Notes under the pieces: generated by a model
Seen by the model: the letters and a program-made list of their open reading frames with translations, nothing else
Database searches by the model: none
Told to the model about the DNA's origin: nothing
Source of the DNA: Staphylococcus epidermidis
Lineage (GTDB): Bacteria; Bacillota; Bacilli; Staphylococcales; Staphylococcaceae
Assembly: GCF_006742205.1 (NCBI RefSeq)
Contig: NZ_AP019721.1
Coordinates: 1,798,001-1,862,000, forward strand
Direction: 5' to 3'
Length of the DNA stretch: 64,000 bases
Made by a program: the position numbers and the translations under genes
Part shown: piece by piece, positions 54,887-64,000 of the stretch
How positions within the stretch are numbered: position 1 is the first letter of the stretch
Layout of the letters: each line of letters begins with the position of its first letter

Positions 54887-55609
54887 TTATTCGTTTGTAT
54901 CAGTAAAGTATTTACGTACTTGAGAAGTAACATTGTGACTCATAATAATCTTAGCGTAGTCGTTTAAATAAATATTTGTTTTATCAGTTGGATATGCAAA
55001 CTCCAATAACTGACTATAACTATCGTTAATCATCTCTTGTGAAACTGAATCATCAAAATGAATTGAGTAATAATATTTATTATCAATCATATATAATAAA
55101 TCTTCAAATTCATCAGTGTTTTGATTATTATGATAAGCATAGTCGATAACTTGCTCTAAATCGTCAAACTTCACTATAATATTTCTCACATTTGATGGCT
55201 TATGCGCACGTCTTTGTTGTTTATCTTGATGGTTTTTCTTTTGTTGTTTACGTTGTTCAAATAAATCTTCTAAACTTTCTTCACCTTCAAGTGTTTGAGC
55301 CAATAATTCATTTACCTGATCATCAAATTGATGATTTGTATCATCATCTGACATATTCATAGCATCTTCATTTTTTGATTTAGAAATCGTTACTTCCACG
55401 CCCTTTTCAAAAGCGTGTACTTGAATCCAAAGTGGACCTTCAACTACAAAATCCTCTTCTTCATTAATTTCATCCATCATTGACCAGAAAAACTCTTCAC
55501 CACGTTTACGGTTACTCCATAGGTCTTCACGACTAAAACCACGTGCTTCAATGTCACTATATGTTATAAACAATTTTACTGTTGTATCATCAACACGTTC
55601 TATTCTCAT
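54887..55609 (-). CDS. mecA: Adaptor protein MecA (TrfA)
   Basis: MecA/TrfA delivers substrates to ClpC-ClpP; in Bacillus it targets ComK, and in S. aureus TrfA affects glycopeptide and oxacillin susceptibility through Spx. It is unrelated to the methicillin-resistance gene of the same name. The 240-residue protein has the N-terminal domain MRIERVDDTTVKLFITYSDI, FSREDLWSNRKRGEEFFWSMM, a charged linker (about 90-140) and the C-terminal ClpC-binding domain (VRNIIVKFDDLEQVIDYAY to YLNDYAKIIMSHNVTSQVR). AGGAGTG precedes the ATG. Confidence 0.95.
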   Translation of the reverse strand: MRIERVDDTTVKLFITYSDIEARGFSREDLWSNRKRGEEFFWSMMDEINEEEDFVVEGPLWIQVHAFEKGVEVTISKSKNEDAMNMSDDDTNHQFDDQVNELLAQTLEGEESLEDLFEQRKQQKKNHQDKQQRRAHKPSNVRNIIVKFDDLEQVIDYAYHNNQNTDEFEDLLYMIDNKYYYSIHFDDSVSQEMINDSYSQLLEFAYPTDKTNIYLNDYAKIIMSHNVTSQVRKYFTDTNE

Positions 55610-55777
55610 ATCATCTCACTCCTTACAGTCGATGAATAGTAACCATATTGTATTAGAACGGAGGTTAAATTACAATTTATTTGTTTGATTAAATTTAACT
55701 ATTATTCATTTGGACATCTATTTTAACATATTCCCTGTTTTATTAACAAAAAACTTACTTTAAATAAGATTATATAT

Positions 55778-55812
55778 AAAAGAGCCTAGGACGAAAAATG
55801 TCCTAGGCATAC
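55778..55812 (-). terminator. Terminator of spxA
   Basis: GCCTAGGAC/GTCCTAGGC stem with a 7-base loop and T-rich minus-strand tail. Downstream sequence to 55960 has weak similarity to dispersed staphylococcal repeats and no gene. Confidence 0.85.
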
Positions 55813-55963
55813 TTTAACGAATGGCAATCGATGACTAAATTGTTAATACGCATATGTTAAGCGTTGTTCAACACGATTCTTCGTTACCAAAGTGGAAGAA
55901 CGAAATCAGCAAGAATTCTATTCCACTCTCAAATATCTTTCAAGGAAGTTGTTAATATTATTA

Positions 55964-56359
55964 TTAATCAACTAAACGTTGCGCTTCTTGTAATTGGAAC
56001 GTACGTACTTTTCGTGGTAGGAAACGACGAATTTCATCTTCGTTGTATCCAACTTGTAAACGTTTATCATCTAAAATAATTGGACGACGTAACAAGCCAG
56101 GATTATCTTGAATGATTGAGTATAAATCTTGTAATGGTAATGAATCTATATCTACATTCAATTTTTGATATGTCTTAGAACGTGTTGAAATAATTTCGTC
56201 AGTTCCATCTTCAGTCATTTTTAAAATTTGTTTAATTTCATCAATTGTTAAATGTTCAGAAAAAATGTTACGCTCCGTATACGGAATATCATGTTCTTGT
56301 AACCATGCTTTCGCTTTACGGCAAGATGTGCAACTTGGTGAAGTAAATAATGTTACCAT
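55964..56359 (-). CDS. spxA: Global stress regulator Spx
   Basis: Spx is an ArsC-like protein that binds the RNA polymerase alpha C-terminal domain and redirects transcription under disulfide stress. The 131-residue protein has the redox switch C10-T-S-C13 ([13 protein letters not shown]), the conserved [20 protein letters not shown], and a C-terminal tail QEAQRLVD of the kind recognised by YjbH-ClpXP. ATG 56359 follows GGAGAGTGAG; an upstream in-frame GTG is inside this site. The adaptor genes yjbH and mecA/trfA are both nearby. Confidence 0.96.
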   Translation of the reverse strand: MVTLFTSPSCTSCRKAKAWLQEHDIPYTERNIFSEHLTIDEIKQILKMTEDGTDEIISTRSKTYQKLNVDIDSLPLQDLYSIIQDNPGLLRRPIILDDKRLQVGYNEDEIRRFLPRKVRTFQLQEAQRLVD

Positions 56360-56640
56360 ACATCTCACTCTCCTATAGAATGAATTTAATTCATTATTTT
56401 AAAATTATTTGTTAATTAAAGAAATTAAGTTTTTAGCTTTCTTAATCTTACACTTATTATTATAAATGGCTAAGATTAAAATTAAATGAGAAAAACCTAA
56501 TTTTTCTGAGAAATCTTAAAAATAAATAAAAATGTATATCTCTCTTTAACGATATACCCAGATATTGATATTTTAACACAACTTACAAATTAACGAAATA
56601 CTGTTATAATGTTACATAAACAATATTAATTAGAAAGTAG

Positions 56641-57639
<999 letters not shown>

Positions 57640-57655
57640 TACTATATAATATACA

Positions 57656-57691
57656 AATAATGCCTCGAAAATAATTTTCGAGGCATTTTTA
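57656..57691. terminator. Bidirectional terminator between trpS and oppA
   Basis: A 13-base stem ATGCCTCGAAAAT/ATTTTCGAGGCAT with T runs on both strands. Confidence 0.93.
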
Positions 57692-57696
57692 TACTT

Positions 57697-59340
57697 CTAT
57701 TTACCTGTCTCCCTATTGATTGATTTATCAATATAGACATGTTTAAGCGTCGTTTCAGGCCCTACTTTGTGATATTGTAATCCTTTTACTTGCGGATTCG
57801 TTAAGTGTGCTTCTCCTTTTTGATAAACAGGAGCGACTGGCGCTTCATGTAATAAGATATATTCCGCTTTTTGTAATGAGGTATTACGTTCACCTGGCTT
57901 TCGTAAAAGCTTGCTGTTAGCATCTTTGAGTAATTGATCGTATTCTTTATTACTCCAATCTGTATTATTCTGTGCATTATTTTTTGTCATTGTTTGAAGA
58001 AATGCTGTTGGGTCAGGATAATCAGGACTCCACCCTGAATAACTTGCTTCATAGTTATTTGCTAATTCTAAAGTAGTTTTTTGTTTAAATGGCATTTGTT
58101 TAATTTTGAGTGTCACACCTGGCAAATGACTTTCAATTTGAGATTTTATATATTCGGCAGCAATTTTTGAAGCAGGTGTATCCTGTGTGTTCATCGTAAA
58201 AGTAAATTTATTTTTTCCTAATTCTTTTTGTGCTTCTCTCCAATTCTTTTTCGCTAAATCAGGGTTGAATTTTAATGGTGATTTGATGGTTCTTGCAAAA
58301 TCTTTGCCATCCGGTGTATCGGCAGTTCCTACTCCAGTAAAATTATTTGATGGTAGCGAACCATCATTTAAAACAGAATTGACATACCCTTTTTTATTTA
58401 TTGCTTGAGATATAGCCAATCTTAAATGCTTATTTTTAAATTCAGGAACTGTTTTTTGATTCATTTTAATAAAGAATGTTGCTGCTGTTAAACGATAATT
58501 CAAAGCAGATTCTCCTCTATATTTATCAACTTGTTCAGAAGTTATAATAGTATCATCGACCGAGCCAGTATCATATAACGATGCACCTGCTTGTTGATCT
58601 TTTAATACTTTATAGTTCACTTTATCTAATTTTACATTCTTCTTATCCCAATATTGTTCATTTTTAACTAATTGAATTTTATCTTCCACTTTCCAATTTG
58701 TTACTTCAAATGGTCCATTGTACACTGCTTTTTCAGCAGTTGTACCATATTGTTCTCCAAACTTTTTAGCAACTTTCTCATTTTGAGGATTAAATGTATT
58801 AAGTGCTAATAGTTCATTAATATAAGGTACAGGTCTTTCTAAATCTACTTGTAATTTATATTTACCTATAGCCTTGATACCCAAATCCTTGACTGATTTT
58901 TTACCTGCATTAACTTCATCTGCATTTTTTATATCGCTCATTATGTATGCAAACTCAGAAGCCGTCTTAGGATTAACTACCTTTCTCCACGCATATACGA
59001 AGTCATATGCAGTTACCGAATCTCCATTGGACCATTTTGCATTTTTTCTTAAATTAATCGTAAGTGTTTTGCCACCATTACTTTTCTTTGGAAAAGATTT
59101 AGCAATAGCTGGTTCAGCTTTGTCTTCTTTATTTAAAGTATATAATCCTTCAAAAGCTTGAGCTGCTATATCACCAGAAACAGCATCTGTAATTAAAGCT
59201 GTATCTAGTGTAGTCATATCTTGTGTGATTACCTTCCTAAAAACTTGCCCCTGGTCTGAATATAAACTCTGCTTATTACTACAAGCAGATAAAATTATGC
59301 ATACACTTAATAAAATAATTAAGACTTTAAAACCTTTCAT
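57697..59340 (-). CDS. oppA: Oligopeptide-binding lipoprotein OppA
   Basis: The 547-residue protein has a lipoprotein signal peptide with lipobox LSAC (Cys20). The SBP_bac_5 pattern follows: QDMTTLDTALITDAVSGDIAAQAFEGLYTLNK, LRKNAKWSNGDSVTAYDFVYAWRKVVNPKTASEFAY and YSGWSPDYPDPTAFLQTM near 415. It captures oligopeptides outside the membrane for the OppBCDF permease. It is the last gene, 26 bases behind oppF. In S. aureus this is the opp3 system, the main nutritional peptide importer. Confidence 0.94.
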   Translation of the reverse strand: MKGFKVLIILLSVCIILSACSNKQSLYSDQGQVFRKVITQDMTTLDTALITDAVSGDIAAQAFEGLYTLNKEDKAEPAIAKSFPKKSNGGKTLTINLRKNAKWSNGDSVTAYDFVYAWRKVVNPKTASEFAYIMSDIKNADEVNAGKKSVKDLGIKAIGKYKLQVDLERPVPYINELLALNTFNPQNEKVAKKFGEQYGTTAEKAVYNGPFEVTNWKVEDKIQLVKNEQYWDKKNVKLDKVNYKVLKDQQAGASLYDTGSVDDTIITSEQVDKYRGESALNYRLTAATFFIKMNQKTVPEFKNKHLRLAISQAINKKGYVNSVLNDGSLPSNNFTGVGTADTPDGKDFARTIKSPLKFNPDLAKKNWREAQKELGKNKFTFTMNTQDTPASKIAAEYIKSQIESHLPGVTLKIKQMPFKQKTTLELANNYEASYSGWSPDYPDPTAFLQTMTKNNAQNNTDWSNKEYDQLLKDANSKLLRKPGERNTSLQKAEYILLHEAPVAPVYQKGEAHLTNPQVKGLQYHKVGPETTLKHVYIDKSINRETGK

Positions 59341-59366
59341 CCTTTAATTCCTCCTTTCTTAACTTA

Positions 59367-60305
59367 TTAAACAGACAAACCATACTTTTGTTTCAATTTA
59401 ACTGCTTCGTTTTGAGTAGAAAATACATAATGTTGTGGTCTAATTTCATTTAATTGACGTTCTTCATTAAGCGTTGCATCTTCATGATATAAAACACGTT
59501 GACGATTTCTCTCAACATCAGGATCAGGCTGTGGAATGGCACTTAATAATGACTTAGTATAATCATGTAATGGATAATTATAAATATCATCAGCCGGTCC
59601 AATTTCTACAATTTTACCGAAGTGCATCACTGCAATTCTATCGGAAATATATTTCACCATTGATAAATCATGAGCAATAAACAATAAAGTAATATCACGT
59701 TCACGTTGTAGCTTTAATAAAAGATTAACGACTTGAGCTTGAATCGATACATCTAATGCTGATATCGGTTCATCTGCAATAATAAATTCTGGCTCTACAG
59801 CTAATGCACGTGCGATACCAATACGTTGTCTTTGTCCGCCTGAAAACTCATGTGGGTAACGATTCGCGTGTTCTTTACCTAAACCAACTGTTTCTAAAAG
59901 GTCGTATACACGTTTCTTTCGATCACGCTGACTACTAGCAAGTTTGTGAATATCTATTCCTTCAGCTACGATATCCATTACCTTTAACCGAGGATTTAGA
60001 GATGCATAAGGATCTTGAAATATCATTTGAATTTTCTTATTAAACTTCAATCGCTCTTTACGTTTTCTAATTTGATGAATATCTTTACCATCATACTCGA
60101 TTGCGCCATCAGTAATATCATTTAATTTGATAATGGCTTTTCCAGTCGTTGATTTACCACATCCAGACTCTCCTACTAGGCCTAAAGTTTCCCCTTTATA
60201 AACATCAAAACTTATATTATCAATCGCTTTAACTTCATTATGTTTACCTTGATTAAAATACTGTTTTAAATTTTTAACTTGTAATAATACATTTTCATTA
60301 CTCAT
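59367..60305 (-). CDS. oppF: Oligopeptide ABC transporter ATPase OppF
   Basis: The 312-residue ATPase energises peptide import together with OppD. It has Walker [17 protein letters not shown] near residue 38, a Q-loop [16 protein letters not shown], the signature [21 protein letters not shown], Walker [19 protein letters not shown] and switch His [14 protein letters not shown]-terminal oligopeptide-transporter extension ends the protein ([20 protein letters not shown]). It overlaps the end of oppD by 8 bases. TNAAC-free AAAGGG-type ribosome signals lie inside oppD. Confidence 0.95.
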   Translation of the reverse strand: MSNENVLLQVKNLKQYFNQGKHNEVKAIDNISFDVYKGETLGLVGESGCGKSTTGKAIIKLNDITDGAIEYDGKDIHQIRKRKERLKFNKKIQMIFQDPYASLNPRLKVMDIVAEGIDIHKLASSQRDRKKRVYDLLETVGLGKEHANRYPHEFSGGQRQRIGIARALAVEPEFIIADEPISALDVSIQAQVVNLLLKLQRERDITLLFIAHDLSMVKYISDRIAVMHFGKIVEIGPADDIYNYPLHDYTKSLLSAIPQPDPDVERNRQRVLYHEDATLNEERQLNEIRPQHYVFSTQNEAVKLKQKYGLSV

Positions 60306-61377
60306 TAAAAGCCACCCTCTCTACTCTATGTGGTTGTTCATAATTACTTGGCATTGTTCTTAATCGTTTTTGAACCATTGAAGGTGGCGTAACTTTTGGA
60401 GCTCTTGCATCTAATAACCAAGATTTAACAAAATGTGTGGGTGAAATTTTGAACCAAGGTGGTTCTTCTTTAAAATCAATATCTAAAGCATATCGACTTC
60501 TACGTGCGAAAGCATCACCAATTGGTGGATGAAGTAAATCTGGTGGTGTACCTGGAATTGCAATTAAGTCCGTGTCATTACTGGTTGTTAAATCAGGCAT
60601 TGAAGAAAGCAATCCCCAGGTATAGGGATGTTTAGGATCATAAAATATTTCATTCACATCCCCTGTTTCAACCATCTGTCCCCCATACATTACGGCTACT
60701 TTGTCCGCAATATTTGCTACAACGCCTAAATCATGCGTAATAAAGATAATTGAAGTTTCAATCTTATTTTGTAGTTCTTTCATAAGATCTAAAATTTGAG
60801 CCTGCATTGTCACATCTAAAGCAGTTGTAGGCTCATCAGCAATTAATATTTTAGGCTCACATGCCAATGCTATTGCAATAACTATTCTCTGACGTTGTCC
60901 TCCTGAAAATTGATGTGGATAAGCTTTAAATCGTTTTTCAGCACGAGGTAACCCAACTAAATTCAAAATTTCCAATGCTCTTTGCTTGGCCTTTGCTTTA
61001 CTTAATTTCTTATGTTTAATCAAAGGTTCCATGACTTGCTTTCCGATTTGCATTGTTGGATTTAAAGAAGTCATAGGATCCTGAAATATCATTGAAATAT
61101 CTCGACCTCTTAGCTGTATCAGTTCTTTTTCACTTTTCTGAGCTAAGTCCTCACCTAAAAATAAGATTTCTCCCTTTTTTATTCTTCCTGTATCCTTTTG
61201 AAAAAGTTTTGTAATTGCCTTAGTTGTTACAGATTTTCCAGATCCAGATTCTCCAACAATGGCTAACGTTTCCCCTTTATTTAAATGAAAATCCACGCCT
61301 CTGACAGCTTGCACTTCTCCTGCAGCAATATCAAAGGAAACGTGCAAATCATTTACTTCTAATACCGTTTCTGTCAT
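60298..61377 (-). CDS. oppD: Oligopeptide ABC transporter ATPase OppD
   Basis: The 359-residue partner ATPase has Walker A AIVGESGSGKSVTTKA near residue 39, MIFQDPMTSLNPTMQIGKQ, the signature [21 protein letters not shown], Walker B ILIADEPTTALDVTMQAQ and FITHDLGVVANIADKV. Its C-terminal domain IPGTPPDLLHPPIGDAFARRSRYAL lacks the Cys cluster that binds Fe-S in some OppD proteins. AGGAGG lies 8 bases before the ATG, and the gene is 14 bases behind oppC. Confidence 0.95.
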   Translation of the reverse strand: MTETVLEVNDLHVSFDIAAGEVQAVRGVDFHLNKGETLAIVGESGSGKSVTTKAITKLFQKDTGRIKKGEILFLGEDLAQKSEKELIQLRGRDISMIFQDPMTSLNPTMQIGKQVMEPLIKHKKLSKAKAKQRALEILNLVGLPRAEKRFKAYPHQFSGGQRQRIVIAIALACEPKILIADEPTTALDVTMQAQILDLMKELQNKIETSIIFITHDLGVVANIADKVAVMYGGQMVETGDVNEIFYDPKHPYTWGLLSSMPDLTTSNDTDLIAIPGTPPDLLHPPIGDAFARRSRYALDIDFKEEPPWFKISPTHFVKSWLLDARAPKVTPPSMVQKRLRTMPSNYEQPHRVERVAFNE

Positions 61378-61391
61378 TACTTTTACCTCCT

Positions 61392-62462
61392 TTATTTTCG
61401 CATTTTTGGGTCGAATGCATCACGTAGTCCATCACTAAATAGATAGAAGAATAAAATCAATAAACTTAAAATGATTGCTGGAATAAATAATTCATGAGGA
61501 TGTATCAACAACATTGCACGCCCATCATTGACAAGAGATCCTAATGACGTCTTAGGCGCAGGCACCCCTATTCCAATAAAGCTTAAAAATGCTTCGAAAA
61601 ATATTGCACTTGGAACAGTAAACATTGATGTAACGACAATTGCTCCTAATGTGTTAGGTAATATATGTTTAAAGATTAACTTGAATTTAGAAGCACCCAA
61701 TGTTTGAGATGCCAAAACAAATTCTTGATTTTTCAATTTTAAAAATTCTCCACGTACCACTCTACTCATCCCCAGCCAGCCAGTAATTGACATAGCTAAT
61801 ATAATAGTCCAAATTGATGGTTCAAAAATAAGTACGAATAAAATAACGACAATTAAATTGGGTATAGAAGCAATAATTTCTAAAATCCTTTGCATCACAT
61901 CATCTACCCTGCCTCCAAAGAAACCAGAAACGGCTCCATATACAACGCCAATACAAATATCTAATAATGCAGCAACTACACCAATATAAAGTGAAATTTG
62001 AGCACCTTTCCAAGTACGTGTCCATAAATCACGTCCAAGTTGATCAGTACCAAACCAATAGTTTTCTTTCGCACCTGCTTCTTTGTAAGCATTTTTACCG
62101 TCCGTACCTTTACCGTCAAAAGGTAAAAATGAAACATGATCTAATAATGGTATTTTTGCTGGGAGATTACGATGATCAACATTCTGCTCAGCAAAATCGT
62201 GTTTATTCATTAATGGTCCTATAAATGCCATAATAACTATAAGCAACAAACCTATCATTCCGATTACTGCTAATTTATTACGTTTCAATTGTGACCAAGC
62301 ATCTTGCCAAAAATTCTTACTTTGACGTGGCATTTCTGGCTCTTGATTCAAGTCTAAATCTCTAATAATAAAATCTGTATTCGAAATATCATTACTTGTA
62401 TGTGACATCGTTGCATTAGAAATATCGCCATTAATGTTTGTAACATCTTCTTTATTACTCAT
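61392..62462 (-). CDS. oppC: Oligopeptide ABC transporter permease OppC
   Basis: The 356-residue permease has a 60-residue hydrophilic N-terminal extension rich in Asn/Asp/Thr (MSNKEDVTNINGDISNATMS). A first membrane segment and six-helix BPD_transp_1 domain follow, with the EAA loop LVLASQTLGASKFKLIFKHILPN near residue 245. An extracytoplasmic insert with FDGKGTDGKNAYKEAGAKENYWFGTDQLGRD is typical of OppC. It shares its first base with the last base of oppB. Confidence 0.94.
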   Translation of the reverse strand: MSNKEDVTNINGDISNATMSHTSNDISNTDFIIRDLDLNQEPEMPRQSKNFWQDAWSQLKRNKLAVIGMIGLLLIVIMAFIGPLMNKHDFAEQNVDHRNLPAKIPLLDHVSFLPFDGKGTDGKNAYKEAGAKENYWFGTDQLGRDLWTRTWKGAQISLYIGVVAALLDICIGVVYGAVSGFFGGRVDDVMQRILEIIASIPNLIVVILFVLIFEPSIWTIILAMSITGWLGMSRVVRGEFLKLKNQEFVLASQTLGASKFKLIFKHILPNTLGAIVVTSMFTVPSAIFFEAFLSFIGIGVPAPKTSLGSLVNDGRAMLLIHPHELFIPAIILSLLILFFYLFSDGLRDAFDPKMRK

Positions 62463-63394
62463 TATTTCTTGCCCCCTTGTACACGAATTCTTGGATCGAT
62501 AACACCATATAAAATGTCTACAATAAAGATCGAAACAATAAATAAAGTACTGAATAATATCGTTGTAGCCATGATGACTGAAAAATCATTTGTAGTTATA
62601 GAACGAACAAATTGATCACCTAATCCTGGAACACCAAAGATATTTTCAATTGTTAATGTTCCTGTTAATATACCTGCTAACATAGGTACAATGATTGTAA
62701 TAATAGGAATTAATGCATTTCGTAATGCATGTCCAAAGAGCACTTTTAAAGTAGAATTTCCTTTAGCTCGAGCTAAAAGTATGTAATCTGAACTGAGTAC
62801 TTCAATCATTTCAGCTCTAATATATCTTGCAACAGTTGCTAAAACTGTAGCTGATAGTGCTAGAGAAGGTAAAATAGCTGTAGAAAAACCTTCCCATCCT
62901 GCAACTGGAAACCATTCTAACTTAACTGCAAATACATACTGCAATAAAACTGCTAAGACAAATGACGGCACTGATACTGCGATAACAGAGATAATTGTTG
63001 TTGTATAGTCTACCCATGTATTTTGTTTAGTAGCAGCAGCAACACCTAATACTAAACCTAAAACAACACCAATAACCATAGCTGTTATTCCCATCTCCAT
63101 TGAAGGTATCAATCGTGGTTTAACTAAATCCCACACTGGCATATTATGATATTGAAATGAGTTGCCAAAATCACCTGTTACTACATTTTTCAAATAATTA
63201 ACATATTGTAATGCTACTGGATCATTCAAACCGTACTTTTCATTTAATATTTCTTTTTGTTGCGCATTAAGTTTTGTGTCATTAAACGGAGATCCTGGCA
63301 TTAATTTCATTAAGAAAAATGTAATTGTTATAACAATAAATAACGACACAAACATATAACACAATCGTTTCAACACATATTTAGTCATATACAC
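62462..63394 (-). CDS. oppB: Oligopeptide ABC transporter permease OppB
   Basis: The 310-residue permease has six membrane helices, the DppB/OppB start MTKYVLKRLCYMFVSLFIVI, PGSPFNDTKLNAQQKEILNEKYGLNDP, and the EAA loop YILLARAKGNSTLKVLFGHALRNALIP near residue 200. It is the first gene of oppBCDFA. The coding start may be ATG 63388 (MTKYVL), since the listed first two codons overlap the AGGAGGG ribosome site spacing; both are possible. A CodY-like box lies 43 bases upstream. Confidence 0.94.
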   Translation of the reverse strand: MYMTKYVLKRLCYMFVSLFIVITITFFLMKLMPGSPFNDTKLNAQQKEILNEKYGLNDPVALQYVNYLKNVVTGDFGNSFQYHNMPVWDLVKPRLIPSMEMGITAMVIGVVLGLVLGVAAATKQNTWVDYTTTIISVIAVSVPSFVLAVLLQYVFAVKLEWFPVAGWEGFSTAILPSLALSATVLATVARYIRAEMIEVLSSDYILLARAKGNSTLKVLFGHALRNALIPIITIIVPMLAGILTGTLTIENIFGVPGLGDQFVRSITTNDFSVIMATTILFSTLFIVSIFIVDILYGVIDPRIRVQGGKK

Positions 63395-63436
63395 CCTCCT
63401 AAATTAAAGAATATTCAAAATTGACATTCCCTTCAT

Positions 63437-63451
63437 AATTTTCAGAAATAT
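63437..63451 (-). promoter_or_regulatory. CodY-like box upstream of the opp operon
   Basis: AATTTTCAGAAATAT matches 13 of 15 positions of the CodY motif AATTTTCWGAAAATT. It lies 43 bases before the oppB start. CodY represses peptide uptake genes when branched-chain amino acids and GTP are plentiful. Confidence 0.65.
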
Positions 63452-63629
63452 TAATCTTTATTATATCTATAATATTTATACAATTGCAATATCATTTTGC
63501 ATTACAGTACTATAGTAAATATAGATAAATGACTTTTTTTGTTTTATTCTCTTACTTTTGCAATATAAAAATCTACCCTTTTCTAATATTAAGTTAAAAT
63601 ACATTTAGCATAGATAGGAGGTTTCATTA

Positions 63630-64000
63630 ATGTCCATAAATTCTTATTTGATTTCGTCATTATTTACGCCAGTTTTATCAATAATTATATGGTTATTTTA
63701 TTCAAATCACTTTATAAATTTAATCAATATCTTATTTTATACATCATTCATTATTTTTATAATTGCTTTCCTTATTTTACTCATTCAAGAAGGAATATTT
63801 GATGCTACAAGTTTTGGATTTCGTCGTTTAAAGTATCAACTTTCCTCAACTAAGAGAAAACGTATGATGAAAAATGACCACTTTTTCAATCCACAAAAAG
63901 TTAAAAAAGAAAGTTATATTATTTCCCCATGGGTAGTTCCAACATTGATTATTAACCTCACTTATATAATTGTGAGTATCGGAGTATCTTTATTAATATA
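63630..64000 (+). CDS. DUF3899 membrane protein (3' end outside window)
   Basis: The open frame starts at ATG 63630 with AGGAGG 8 bases upstream and runs off the window. The visible 123 residues have two N-terminal membrane segments (FTPVLSIIIWLFYS and FYTSFIIFIIAFLILLI), a basic loop FRRLKYQLSSTKRKRMMKND, and a third segment (VVPTLIINLTYIIVSIGVSLL). This is the layout of DUF3899 proteins, which lie divergently from opp3 in staphylococci. Function is unknown. Confidence 0.8.
   Translation, partial: MSINSYLISSLFTPVLSIIIWLFYSNHFINLINILFYTSFIIFIIAFLILLIQEGIFDATSFGFRRLKYQLSSTKRKRMMKNDHFFNPQKVKKESYIISPWVVPTLIINLTYIIVSIGVSLLI

Noticed and set aside
54887..55609. Methicillin resistance (SCCmec) because of the symbol mecA
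   Set aside because: This is the ClpC adaptor MecA/TrfA, unrelated to the PBP2a gene; no SCCmec recombinases or ends are in the window.

Overview
The window is AT-rich chromosomal DNA from a staphylococcus. The order atl, MarR regulator, acyltransferase, aminotransferase, menBHDF/menA, comK, lplA, prfC, murE, ugtP-ltaA, fabI, cpaA-mgtE-rluD-nadK-relQ, yjbKIH, pepF, coiA, mecA/trfA, spxA, trpS, opp3 follows the S. aureus core backbone. The protein sequences are clearly not S. aureus, and sspABC, which I recall lying between menB and the aminotransferase in S. aureus, is absent here. A coagulase-negative species is likely. A haemolyticus/hominis-type species is my guess from protein similarity, with low confidence.

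Layout. 1-11,800: 3' end of the autolysin atl, a MarR regulator, a membrane acyltransferase, a PLP aminotransferase, the menaquinone cluster, a GNAT acetyltransferase, a TM2 protein and a 38-residue peptide gene. 11,800-15,300: a decayed accessory segment ending at tRNA-Ser, with a frameshifted LysE exporter, a truncated desaturase, a broken Pre/Mob relaxase and an integrase tail. 15,293-35,228: core genes (tRNA-Ser, tRNA-Asn, comK, lplA, a 5'-nucleotidase-like phosphatase, ktrD-like, htrA-like, terC behind a yybP-ykoY riboswitch, prfC, murE, ugtP-ltaA, fabI). 35,400-43,260: a second accessory island of mostly dead genes (IS200/DUF4176 chimera, resolvase, alcohol dehydrogenase, HxlR regulator, G6PDH, IS3 fragment). 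It also holds one intact UvrA-like ABC ATPase, a complete Fst/SprA-type type I toxin-antitoxin locus, and the remains of a type VII secretion toxin/DUF443/DUF4176 module. 43,410-64,000: the core resumes with the cpaA-mgtE-rluD-nadK-relQ-UPF0738 operon, the yjbK/yjbI/yjbH genes, the sRNA RsaE, pepF, coiA, mecA/trfA, spxA, trpS and the opp3 oligopeptide permease, the last with a CodY-like box upstream.

Functionally the core stretch combines envelope building (atl, murE, ugtP, ltaA), respiration (men genes, with RsaE as a redox/central-metabolism sRNA), ion homeostasis (ktrD, terC with its Mn riboswitch, mgtE, cpaA), alarmone synthesis (relQ), and control of Spx and ComK (yjbH, mecA/trfA, spxA, comK, coiA). 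The most striking item is the overlooked 31-residue Fst toxin at 41,547-41,642 (minus strand, TTG start). It has a convergent antitoxin RNA that carries a perfect 25-base match to the toxin ribosome-binding site and start codon, and the two RNAs share a bidirectional terminator.
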